A stretch of DNA of 64,000 bases, taken from assembly GCF_040412425.1 (NCBI RefSeq), contig NC_089792.1, positions 23,290,309 through 23,354,308 on the forward strand. Reading direction: 5' to 3'. Below the pieces are notes generated by a model. The model was not told where the DNA came from. It saw only the letters and a program-made list of their open reading frames with translations, and made no database searches. Numbering within the stretch: the stretch's first letter is position 1; each line of letters opens with the position of its first letter. Positions 1 through 10,470 of this stretch are shown here, piece after piece. Source of the stretch: Macrobrachium rosenbergii (Eukaryota; Arthropoda; Malacostraca; Decapoda; Palaemonidae). Position numbers and translations under genes: made by a program.

Positions 1-1383
1 GAAAATTAAGTGCTGACTGCAACAGCTAAAGACCAAACTTTAACCCCCTGGTGATCACTGAGGTTGCTTAAAGGTGATTCTTTAGCCCTTAACTCGTGTT
101 AGCAAGTATGCCTACACGACACAATTACGCACTAGTGATCCCCTCTGTATGTAAATATTTACAACTATGGATGAGATGATGGAACGAAGGATACAGGAAG
201 AAAATGAAGAATAATGTGTAGGGAAGACGTCACTGAACTACCCTACCAGTGGCCACATGGCTCTGATAAAAACTGTTTTGATTTTTAGGGGAAACATTTC
301 TGAGGTAGGAAATAAAGGTCGACTCACATTTCTACCTTTTTCAATATTTGATTGGTAGAACAATAACTTGTGTTTGTAAAGAACAGCCCATTTCAATAAC
401 TTCTATAAGCCTGAAGGCTATTATGTCTGTTACCACTGTAACACTGTCCAATATGAAGGCCTGTGTATAACCCTGTTTTGATCTGGAAAAGCTGTCACAA
501 TGTCCAATATGATGGCTATTATATGATGCCAAGCTTGATAAAACAAAAGTACTATGTTGAGCTCCTGACTGTTGACATGGAGGGTCTACTCGTTTGCTCT
601 TCAAGAACCTATTACATCACGTCTGAGAGCTGAGTTCCTCAACCCACTAAAGGGGCAAAGGTGAATAGGAGTAGGTTTGAAGATGACGGTCCCTGTAACC
701 ACCTACGGAAGTCCTTCAAGACAGACAATGGGATTTCCAAGTTTTCATGCAGAGAATGGGTAGTCCAGTTTTTGTCGGATCTGGGGAGACTGCATGTATC
801 ACCAGCTTGGTAAACTAGTTCTTGATTAATTAAGATGGATGAGCTTACTAACAAAAGAATTTCGGAGGGAGGACTGAGAAGTAATCCCTCGTGACACTGT
901 AAATTCCTAGGAGCCACTGAAATAGAATTCAATGGGGGTGGTGCAGCAGGAGGGTCATAAGGCACTCCAGTAAGGCCACAAAGATTAAACTATGAACGAT
1001 TGAGAAAAATTTTTTTAACACGAAGTTGTCTTCGTGTGCCCAATACTGGAGGAATGGAGTGGGAGACAGTTTGGCAGGGAGGCCGAAGGAAGAATGAAAA
1101 CTCATATAGCACGCATGCATGGACAGAAGTACTGTGAGCCTTATTTACCTTCAGAATCTTTTAGGTATCCTATACATTTAACCAGCTATTCACTTTGTAC
1201 CGAAATATAAGGCTACTGCAAGCCAACGTTTGTCCTTGAGCAAATACATAAAATCCATCTTAAATATGGTACCATGAACTCATCATTACTTAGGTTTTTA
1301 ATGAAAAGACTCTCCTCCATATCCATACAAACTTCGCTACATTTAACAACTGTTTTCCTGGGCAAAAGAATGCCAAATCTTAC
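1..1383 (-). other. partial intron, downstream side of the channel gene
   Basis: This is the intron after the pre-IQ exon, starting with donor GTAAGATT and running off the left edge. Open frames here give no recognisable protein. Bases 405-540 hold two imperfect copies of a short CCAATATGA-GG-CTATTAT-like phrase, but no clear element. I see no further channel exon. Confidence 0.5.
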
Positions 1384-1552
1384 CGTCATCTGGAGGCACT
1401 ATAACATCAATATTCTTTTTGGCTTGGAGCGGCCAGAGCTTTTTTATTGTCACTCTTAATTCTGAATCGGCTTGGTCCATTTCTTCTGCTGGTCGCATCT
1501 TTATACAAAGGTTTTCGCGAATTAAAGAAAATAAAGTAGTAGTAAAATGTAC
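1384..1552 (-). CDS. cac: CaV2 calcium channel alpha-1, C-terminal pre-IQ exon
   Basis: The exon encodes 56 codons plus one base of the proximal cytoplasmic tail of a voltage-gated calcium channel alpha-1 subunit, between the EF-hand and the IQ (calmodulin-binding) region. Visible conserved stretches are FTTTLFSLIREN, IKMRPAEEMDQAD and KKLWPLQAKK. From family knowledge these fit CaV2 (cacophony) rather than CaV1. The acceptor is TTTCCCACAG before base 1552 and the donor GTAAGA after 1384. The exon enters in phase 0 after ...SEGR and leaves in phase 1. It is separated by a 152-base intron from the exon at 1705-1843. The end, KKNIDVIVPPDD, is less like the fly protein than the rest. The following exon, expected to start the LTVGK-type segment, was not found in bases 1-1383. 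Confidence 0.93.
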
Positions 1553-1704
1553 CTGTGGGAAATAGAGAAACAACACTCAAATAATTATACAGGGTATTAG
1601 AGAAACATTTTGTTATCGCCATTTCAATTCATAGTGAAAAAATATATTGTCATATAGCAGAGGCAAAATAATGTGACAGCAAGAACAAATAAGTAGTTCC
1701 TTAC

Positions 1705-1843
1705 CCTGCCTTCACTATCTAATGGCATATTCATTCGTATAAGTTTTTTATAAGCTAATCGATACGGACATTTGTTGCCAAACCCCAAAGGTGGATCCAT
1801 ATTCCTTAACATGTCGTACATATCTGTATAATGAATACGGCCC
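1705..1843 (-). CDS. cac: CaV2 calcium channel alpha-1, EF-hand second-half exon
   Basis: This exon encodes one completing base plus 46 codons: [20 protein letters not shown], then [20 protein letters not shown] and LDSEGR. It is the second half of the degenerate EF-hand and the helix after it in the C-terminus of a CaV2-type alpha-1 subunit. The acceptor TTTTTCCGCAG precedes base 1843 and the donor GTAAGG follows 1705. The phase fits both neighbours: the upstream exon supplies AC, giving a Thr codon before Gly-Arg, and the downstream exon starts Val-His-Phe. The conserved GFGNKCP and RMNMP segments make the family call firm. The CaV2 assignment rests on the [10 protein letters not shown] and [10 protein letters not shown] wording, which I recall as close to insect cacophony. 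Confidence 0.95.
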
Positions 1844-2962
1844 CTGCGGAAAAATTAACAAAATGATTAAAGAACAGTTGTGAAGTGATATGTGTTCCCA
1901 TATATAAAAACTATTTTGATCAATTGTCAAAATGGAAGATAGAGAAAATTATTCTACCTTCTCAAGTTGAATAAAAGATGATTCCATTATAATCAACCAA
2001 GATCTGCTTACTTACATAATCGTAAGGAATACCTTTTACATTTAAACTGTTACAAAGGGCATTGAAAAATGCATTGTGAATAAGAGAGGAAAAAATTTCC
2101 AAAAGAATCCCATTACTGTTAGGCGCTGAAGAATAATAAAAATTATATTACACTCTAAAAGTTACCTTCATAAAACACAACCTTCCATGCATCTCTGTGC
2201 TTAATATCATTTGTTAAAGGCATTTTTATATTACTGTACCTACTAACATTACCTATGTGGCAGGCTTCATCTCAAAATGTTTAAGAGCCACAGTTACTCC
2301 GTAATTTTATTGTAATTTATGATGATACGATTGTCATCAAACCAATTCACCAGGTTCTAGTAACAATGAGGATGTGACGTTGAGAAACCTGTTGAACGCG
2401 ACAGACATTCGTTAACTTAAAATTCTGCTTTCATGAATATTTCTCGCCCATGATCCATTAGTTGTTTATGATTGTACGCTGGATCTTGCCTGAGGCCAAC
2501 ATTTAAATGCGAGTGTTGATGTAAATACTGGCCAGTGATCACGTTCTTTGGTTTTGAGATGATCATAGTCCAAATTTCCATTCACATCAGTTTGGGACGA
2601 GGCCGGAGCTAAATTTGGTTAGTGCTTCACGGCAAATTCTCACGATTTATTCCAGATAAGATAGTGGTTATGCCAACTGTTATCTGACAGTGAGATGCTC
2701 GTACACGTGATATAAATATACATTCTATGTGGAGACTGGCTTGCTGGAAATACTATATAATTAACGAACAAGAGCATGGATTAAGTATAACCCTAGCATA
2801 ATTTGAACAAACAGTCGATCCAGGAACTGGATGATCAAGCACTGAAATTTGTCAGTTGGCACCAGAGGAATCATACAGGATGGAAATTATTTACTGCATC
2901 TCAGAATTAAGAGATGAAAGAAATGCTAAATATTAATGATGCAGCAACGAAAAGATACTTAC
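1844..2962 (-). other. intron of the channel gene, no internal feature seen
   Basis: A 1119-base GT-AG intron lies between the two EF-hand exons. It is AT-rich, non-repetitive sequence, and I see no coding or structured element in it. Confidence 0.7.
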
Positions 2963-3090
2963 GTTGCATTGGGATCATATTCAGCCCAAACTCTAATAAA
3001 TTCATCGAGATGATGAGCACCAAGGATGGATGAATCTCTAGTTAGGTAATCAAAATTATCCATGATGACGGCTACGAAAAGATTCAACAT
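2963..3090 (-). CDS. cac: CaV2 calcium channel alpha-1, end of IVS6 and EF-hand start
   Basis: The exon encodes 42 codons plus two bases. It begins with the inner end of transmembrane segment IVS6 ([19 protein letters not shown]), which lines the inner pore and forms the activation gate. It continues through [12 protein letters not shown] into the first EF-hand helix and loop ([11 protein letters not shown]). The acceptor is TTTTGCAG before base 3090 and the donor GTAAGT follows 2963. The AVIMDNF and SSILGxHHLDE signatures are highly diagnostic of neuronal-type CaV channels. The sequence joins in frame to CSFL at the end of the exon at 4053-4209 and to the next exon by a split Thr codon. Confidence 0.96.
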
Positions 3091-4052
3091 CTGCAAAAGT
3101 ACAAAGCATTAGATGAGACTATAACAACTTAATGGCGTCGTTCTTAGAATGCACACTTTCTTTGACAGTGGAATTTATAATATAAGCCATTTATAATCAA
3201 ACCAGGCCTAGAATAATATAAGCACGCAAGTAAACATAGCCCATCAACATTTTTATTAAAATATACAATAAGACTCTGTACAAATAAATACAAAGAGATG
3301 AAAGTTTAGTGATGACTTTTCAAAACAGTGTATGGCAATAAAAAAGTAATCAGGGGCCTCCTAAAAAAGTGGAAAACTTAGATCAAAATTAGCTGAAAGA
3401 GTATCACCTTCCTACATTATAAACATTGATGAACAGTATAATGTTTTATGCAAGGATCATTATAATTCTCAACTTTTTCTTATTTGCCTATTCTTTATAA
3501 AAAAACCTATGTCGTTCTTTAACTACCAAAGACTTTTAAAAAATCTTATACATTAAAGCAAAACTTCCCACTGACACTAGCAAAGGAAAAGGCGATTCAT
3601 CCGTATAAAATCATCAATAGTGACGATCAATGAACTAAATAAACTAAGATGGTTAATGATTCTAGGGATCCAAATGACCGCATAAAAAAGAAACAAAAAT
3701 GTGTCTTATCCCTGGAATGCTTGAGAGTAAAAAAAGGCACTGACAGAAGTTGAGGTTTGTCAACATGCAGACTGCCTGAGAATGCTGGTACAAAAAATTG
3801 TATATTCCTATGGATGCCAAGAGTCTGAAATAGGTTATTCCAAATGCTCAATGACAAAATAATGGTTTACTTCAATGAAGAAGGTAAAAAGGAATCTTCG
3901 TAATTGACCTTAGCACATCATATGGTTAAACATCATTCTAAAAAAAAAAAAAAAAAGATCAAAATTTCCACCTCTTAAAACTTGATGAGCTTTTGGCAAC
4001 ATCTCATTCCGCATTAGTTCTACACCGTGAACCCAGGTCAGGCAAAACTTAC
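3091..4052 (-). other. intron of the channel gene inside the IVS6 coding region
   Basis: A 962-base GT-AG intron splits IVS6 between CSFL and MLNLF. It contains a poly-A run at about 3940-3956 and no recognisable coding sequence. Confidence 0.7.
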
Positions 4053-4209
4053 CAAAAAAGAACACAAGAAGATGAAGGAGACGAAATATATGTAGGCAAT
4101 GTTGGAACCACACGTCTTCTCCGGCTTGTCCTTTAATGCAGCTGGATCACATGGACGACCTTTGATGCAAGACAACATGATACTTTGCCAGGCCTCTCCA
4201 GTGGCACAT
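4053..4209 (-). CDS. cac: CaV2 calcium channel alpha-1, repeat IV selectivity filter and IVS6 start
   Basis: This exon encodes one completing base plus 52 codons. It starts at [14 protein letters not shown], the P-loop of repeat IV; the Glu of TGEAW is the fourth glutamate of the EEEE calcium-selectivity locus and is intact. The extracellular turret after it (about residues 15-36) has three cysteines and a lysine-rich stretch. The exon ends with the first part of IVS6 ([12 protein letters not shown]). The acceptor GACTCGCACAG precedes base 4209 and the donor GTAAGT follows 4053. The leading A must complete an Arg codon begun in the exon at 15677-15769. That requires the upstream exon to end in phase 2, which it does only if one extra base there is discounted. 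Confidence 0.96.
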
Positions 4210-4546
4210 CTGTGCGAGTCAAGAACACAAGAGAGCATCAACAGCAAGCACTTCAACGCACAGCGCTGAATCTTTCTCAAAAAGAAGTTTGATAAAGGCT
4301 GGGTAGTTATCTAATATCTTTTATTTCATGTGATAACAGTCCTTTTTAACATGAGATGACTTTTCATCAAAATGTGAAGCAATTTACTAAAACAACCAAA
4401 CAGCTAAATACACAACAGAACATGTACAAAGATATATAAAGCAGATATACTTGACAATCACACCACACTATTGACACACAATATATGTATATGTTTTATA
4501 TATATATATAATGTATATATACTGTATAAATTATACACACACATAT

Positions 4547-4550
<4 letters not shown>

Positions 4551-4603
<53 letters not shown>
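4551..4603. repeat. (TA)n microsatellite
   Basis: About 26 uninterrupted TA dinucleotides, flanked on both sides by shorter interrupted TA and CA runs (4495-4620). Confidence 0.97.
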
Positions 4604-4605
<2 letters not shown>

Positions 4606-4851
4606 GTATATATACACTGCATATATGTGCAATGAAATAACGTTTCACACATCTTGACTGCAAATTATTCTCGGATACTTTAAAATTATACCAGCTGAGA
4701 ACCATGAAATCTGAAGCAACAGATTAGGTGAAGAAACTTTTCACTCTAAAGATTTAGAATTCAGGGCAAGAACAACTTACAAGAGTGGCTTCATTTTCCA
4801 CATTAGATTTCAAGGCTTTCAGTGTTATAGATATCCAAAAGTAATAAAATT

Positions 4852-4943
4852 TGAGGTGCTATGTTGAATTTGTATCTTTGACATATATGTATATATAATA
4901 TATAAAATATATATGAGGTGTTACGTTGAATTTGTATCTTTGT
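4852..4943. repeat. two copies of a 29-bp phrase with a 62-bp period
   Basis: The phrase TGAGGTGCTATGTTGAATTT plus TGTATCTTTG at 4852 recurs at 4914 with two changes. The copies are separated by an AT-rich stretch, so this is a local tandem duplication. Confidence 0.8.
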
Positions 4944-5055
4944 ATGTATATTCCGACAAACAGAGGAGGAAATACAGAAGTATTTTTGTTTGCATACATG
5001 TGTATATTAACAGTTCACATAAATACATATTAGTATATGAGTCATGCATATTATA

Positions 5056-5358
<303 letters not shown>

Positions 5359-8300
5359 TAGTGTTTATTTTCAATTTTAGATCACATTGCAATTTTCATT
5401 CATACAAGCCAATACCGTTGACCAATTTGATTATGAAATAATCATACAGTCAGCATTTATTTGAAAGGACGACAGCCAGAATTATCTTGCAAATTTTAAA
5501 TATTTGAATACATTATCCTTAGGGCTTTTTTATTTGAATGTTATATGTCTTATGGCAATATAGTTATTAACCCTGGTGAAGGAATATTCAGGCTTTACTT
5601 GCAAGTAGTTACGACTAAATCATGTAATACAAATGACTGATAAGAAATTCCTAAACTTTTCCACACTGCATATTTCATTTGCAGAAAATTTAACTTGAAA
5701 TGCATGGATCTTAGTCATATGCAGTTATCTCTTATTTCTCTTAATATTTTAGAGAATAAACTCGAGGCCACCTTCAAGCACTGAATTTAGATTCCCAAAT
5801 GTAATGTTTAGTATCAGAAGCTATTCCAGCCGAGGATTGTTTATAAATGCATGCAGTCCAGTTCAAACTTGCCCTTTAGTATAATTCTCTAAGGTTGCAT
5901 CTTCAAAAGTTTTAATTAGGAAGGTACAAAACACCAAATCCACATATCTTACAAATATACTGCGTTAACAGGTGATACTTTAACAAATACGTAAATAAAC
6001 ATAAAACATATATAAATCAATATAATATACTCAAACTTTGTATGATCAAGCAAAGAACGTCAGTAATGTCCACTTCGTTCCGACAGACAAAAAAAAAAAA
6101 AAAAAAAAGTGTTTGTACTCAAGTGCCAGATTTCTCACAAAGGATGACGAAGCACTTTTTTTGCCGCACAACTGACAGAGGGCGGAACTTTTCGGAAGTC
6201 AGCACCTTCCTTAAAATCCAGACCTATCATCCTTGAACTTGAAAGGTTAGTGTTTTCTGATTAACTAAAGTTTTCAAACGAACGTTAACAGGATGATGAA
6301 AAAATGATCCCATTTGCATATGAACTAACATAATACATAATATCTAGACACTCAAGTTTATTGGAATAAAGGTATACCGTCTTATTTTACGCTTCATTTA
6401 CATTTCAAGAGAATTTCTAACGAGTAACTCAAAAGAAAATTTTATTACTTTTAGATACTTTCAGCTACACATAAAGTAGTATTACTGGATACATTTAGAA
6501 AGTAATCTTAGATTTATAGTCTAAATCTAATTATCCTGCATAACCCTCTTTTGATTATAATTAGTGGAGTCGAGAACAAGATTTCTGGTGTTCAGCTGTA
6601 ACAGCAAGGCAAGCAGTGTGTACTTCTTGATATAACGGCAGTGTACTGCAAAGGCTGGAGATATTTTACATCACGTTTTTGTTCTTGTAGCATTCCTTTG
6701 ATGGTGGATGGTTTTAGTAAATAATTTTTACCAGGCACTGTATAGAATTTTATTCAGCCTTCTTTGTCTTCCGATCTGGGCAGCCTCTTTGTTGGCTATT
6801 CATCTCCAGTCAAAATTGTCAGGGTCAGCCCGGAGGTTTCCCCTCTAGTCACCTTCTGTTCTGGTGTCAAAGTTTGTGATATCCTTCATGCTGGCAACTT
6901 GCTCATCCCGATGATTTCAATAATAAAAAAAGTGTTTACTGAACTAGCAATGATTCCCGTGGTCTCAGCCAACCACTGGATAGCAAAATTTCTGTGGTTT
7001 AAAACTATCTAATGAATGGTTGAAGCTTCTGTATGTCTTCATGGAGGTCATCTCCTGTACTCTCCCCTGCTGCGTAAGACTTCAGAAGCTAGCTTCTTAA
7101 TGACAGAATACAAAGGGATGTTCTCAGCAAGTGTACTAAAGAGGTCTGCAGGATTTTCTTGGGGAACATACCCATTTTTTGCTTAGAGTTAATGACCGAA
7201 TGGCCTTACTGTCCATTTTATTTATATAAAACTTTACATGGGCCTTACATATAACGCAAGGACATAAACTCTTTTTTTTTGTACAAAGTCATATGTGGCT
7301 GTTTTGAGATGTTACCCCAAATTGTTTTAGTTGCTGCTGCTGTGTGGTTCTTTCTGGATGTTGGCAAACAACTTATTTTTGAAGGACTTTTGTATAAATT
7401 CAGGGGTACAATAATCTAATCCACAACAGAATAAATTGCAAAGTAAAGGGCGAGAAAATGTGTATTAAAGCAAGGGCCACAAGAATGCCTAACTCAGTGG
7501 CCTTACTTTTCTCATGAAGTTAAATAACAAACGTTGTAACAAATTTGTTATTAAATTAACGGTTGTAAAAATCTGAAATAAATTATCAATTCCAGACAAA
7601 AATTAAAAAAAAAAGAGACAATGACAAATGTTTTGAAATACTAAAGTAGAATGGACAGCTATTATGAGATACTAAAAATGCATGCCAAATTCTTACAGAA
7701 ATCCCTTAGATGTAAAATGTATTGTAAATACTAACCAATAAATAGTGACAATTGCTATTAAAATCTTCAACCTTAAGCTGTACTGGCAATCAAAACTTAT
7801 TAATACTCACCAGCGATCCAAAAACTCACTAAGCCAAGTGAAGGAATTTCAGTTTCAATCTAATTTCCACTGAAACCAAAATCATCAAAATGTACATGAA
7901 AAATAAAAATAAAATCAGCGAATATAAGTTTGATGGTTTAAATCTATCTACTATTACGGGTGACGATAAACGAAACACTGCACTGGAATGCATAGTACCA
8001 CTGTACTGGAAAATCACAGTCTAGTAAGGAAAGTTTCAGTAACATGTTTTCTGGGCATGAATGTTGATAAAGGAATCTCGATGGTCTCTTGTATTAAACA
8101 ATACAGCACTGAACTCCAGGAGCAAGAAGTGGACAGCACGAGTTTATCTATTTACACAATTCCAAAGTATACAAATTGAACGTGTAACATAACAAGACAA
8201 AAGCATCAACCTAAGTTCAACTTACTCAGAAAATTCCAGTAACCTAAAAATTTCACGAAGAAAAATTCCGGACACCATCAAATAAACAAAATCAAATTAT

Positions 8301-9143
8301 AACAATTAAAATGCCTAAAAGTTTCATTTTTTAGTTAATTTCGAAACATACGTTATGCAAATCAAGTACAGTATAAAGTTCTGGCTATAGTAATCATGAC
8401 AGGTCTAGCTTGTAACAACTAGACATTCATATACCATATGGAGACTATTCTTTATTACAAGAATGAACCTATGGTTGCAAGTTGCCCTGTTTCCATGAAA
8501 TACGTCACTGTATCACAGCCACTTACAACCACCTCGTAATTCTTGTATCATGGCAGCAGTTGATCACATCAGCAAATAAAATGCACAAGTCAAAGAGAGA
8601 TCAACATCTTTTAGTATGATACAGAATCAAGCCAAAGATTTATTAACCAATAGTCTTCGTTGAGTAAAAGCTGACACATTTTAATATAGAGGATTTTACA
8701 GACTTCTGCAGAAAAACGTCTTACTATCAAAACCCAGAATAGCATACAGAAGTGTAGATCAACAGCACAGCTGTTGCTAATGTAGAGGAAAGGTATCAGG
8801 GAAAACGGATACGAAATATGCACGATCACGAATTCAAATGCTCAATACCAAATTGCCATGACTGATACACATGATCTCTGCAAAGAGCTCTGTACACGGC
8901 TTACCACATCAAGACTCCGGTGACTTAGGAGTTTTTGACTGCCATCTGACTACTACTGTACTTATTTCCCATTTCTTACTTGAATGCTGAATTCTATGTC
9001 TGGACATTATGATGATTAATAACAGCTAATATCAAACACATATATTACAAAATAATGACTGTTTTTTGTAATGACTACAGTGCTATGTCTTATGGTTTTA
9101 TCACAACTTCTTAAATTTTACCACATCCAGAAGTTGCTATATA

Positions 9144-9432
9144 TAACCTTTTTAGCTCTTCAGGTAGAGCTGTGAACTAGCACTCGCTAGGCCCGAGTTC
9201 GAGTCTCCGGCCGGCTGATGAAGAGTTAGAGGAATTTATTTCTGGTGATAGAAATTCATTTCTCGGTATAATGTGGTTTGGATTCCACAATAAGTTGTAG
9301 GTCCCGTTGCTAAGTAACCAGTTGGTTCTTAGCCTCGTGAAATAAGTCTAATCCTTCGGGCCAGCCCTAGGAGAGCTGTTAATCAGCTCAGTGGTCTGGT
9401 AAAACTAAGGTATACTTAACTTTTTTAGCTCT
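9144..9432 (+). mobile_element. tRNA-derived SINE with flanking direct repeat
   Basis: The head looks like a Pol III tRNA promoter. Box A-like TAGCTCTTCAGGTAGAGC lies at about 9153-9170, and box B-like GTTCGAGTC at 9197-9205 follows an anticodon-arm-like CTAGCACTCGCTAG. A non-tRNA body of about 210 bases follows, including GGTCCCGTTGCTAAGTAACC and a short hairpin GAGCTGTTAATCAGCTC near 9372. I recall very similar bodies as abundant repeats in decapod crustaceans, which I cannot verify here. The 16-mer TAACCTTTTTAGCTCT (9144-9159) recurs as TAACTTTTTTAGCTCT (9417-9432). It may be the target-site duplication, although its end overlaps the box A region, so a second truncated copy is an alternative reading. 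Confidence 0.82.
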
Positions 9433-9889
9433 ACAGCAGATGTGTAAGTGTTCATTAATCTAGGAAAGTGGCTAAACTAGATCAATAATTTTACCTAGGA
9501 TCAATCATCACAGTCTGATGGTAAATCCATCTAAACCCCAGATCTCTAGCCATGGCTATGCTGAGTATGACGTAATTTCGCTCAGTTTATAATTTGAAAT
9601 ATACTGCACCTTTATCCTCATTATCATTATTCCCTAGGACGTTTTTGAATAAGAAAATTTTCTCCATGAATGGTATAATCAACTTATCAATCTAAATTAT
9701 ACCATGAAAAACCTATATTAATGTTAACCTACATCATATTACGAGGAAAAATGTGTCCAATGGAAAAAATGACTGTTACAATAATATGGAAATTGACAGA
9801 CACAATGAACGAACATAATGTGATTTTGATACCAAGTTAAATGCAGACATCACTCTTTCTCCATAATAAACTATCAAATCACCTTACTT

Positions 9890-10025
<136 letters not shown>

Positions 10026-10092
10026 CACACATGGATGATGTGTATAGAATCATACCTCAAAGATGAAGATTTCAGCTTTCACCGTTCTTTCC

Positions 10093-10470
10093 ACTTTAAA
10101 GCTTCTTTATTGAACATAAGTTTTGTCTTACACTTTGGTCTGTAGATGGCATATCTGGAAATGCAGTTATGTACTGTACTTCTGATCTTGTATAAGCATC
10201 TCTGACATAAACAGGAACCATCTTAAGACCAGAATGATCCTTAGCATATTTCCTGAGTATGTCAAGGATTCTTTTGTCTACCAATCAGGTAATTTTTCAC
10301 CCACAAGAGTTTGGATGAGCAATTCACTCTTTCTGACGGCGGCAGTAGACTTGATTGTGATTCATCCTGAGGGCCTTCTTGAAGAATTCTCCCAAGAACG
10401 TGAAATTTAGGTCATACCAAGTGGCCAGTACAAACTTTCCATATGGAAGCTCTTTTGACTCTTCCAAAGA
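10093..10470 (-). pseudogene. coding-like fragment of unknown family, with clustered stops
   Basis: One minus-strand frame reads like real protein over about 120 codons. The upstream part is SLEESKELPYGKFVLATWYD, then LNFTFLGEFFKKALRMNHNQ and VYCRRQKE. Three in-frame TGA stops follow within about 45 bases, after which the frame resumes with VDKRILDILRKYAKDHSG, LKMVPVYVRDAYTRSEVQYI and [10 protein letters not shown], ending at a TAA. Residue use looks like soluble protein rather than random translation of AT-rich DNA. I do not recognise the family. It could be a decayed retroelement or processed pseudogene, or two exons separated by a tiny intron. It lies in the 11.5-kb intron, on the same strand as the channel gene. 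Confidence 0.35.

Noticed and set aside
9150..9225. Functional tRNA gene
   Set aside because: Box A and box B are present, but the arms do not close into a convincing cloverleaf and a long SINE body follows.
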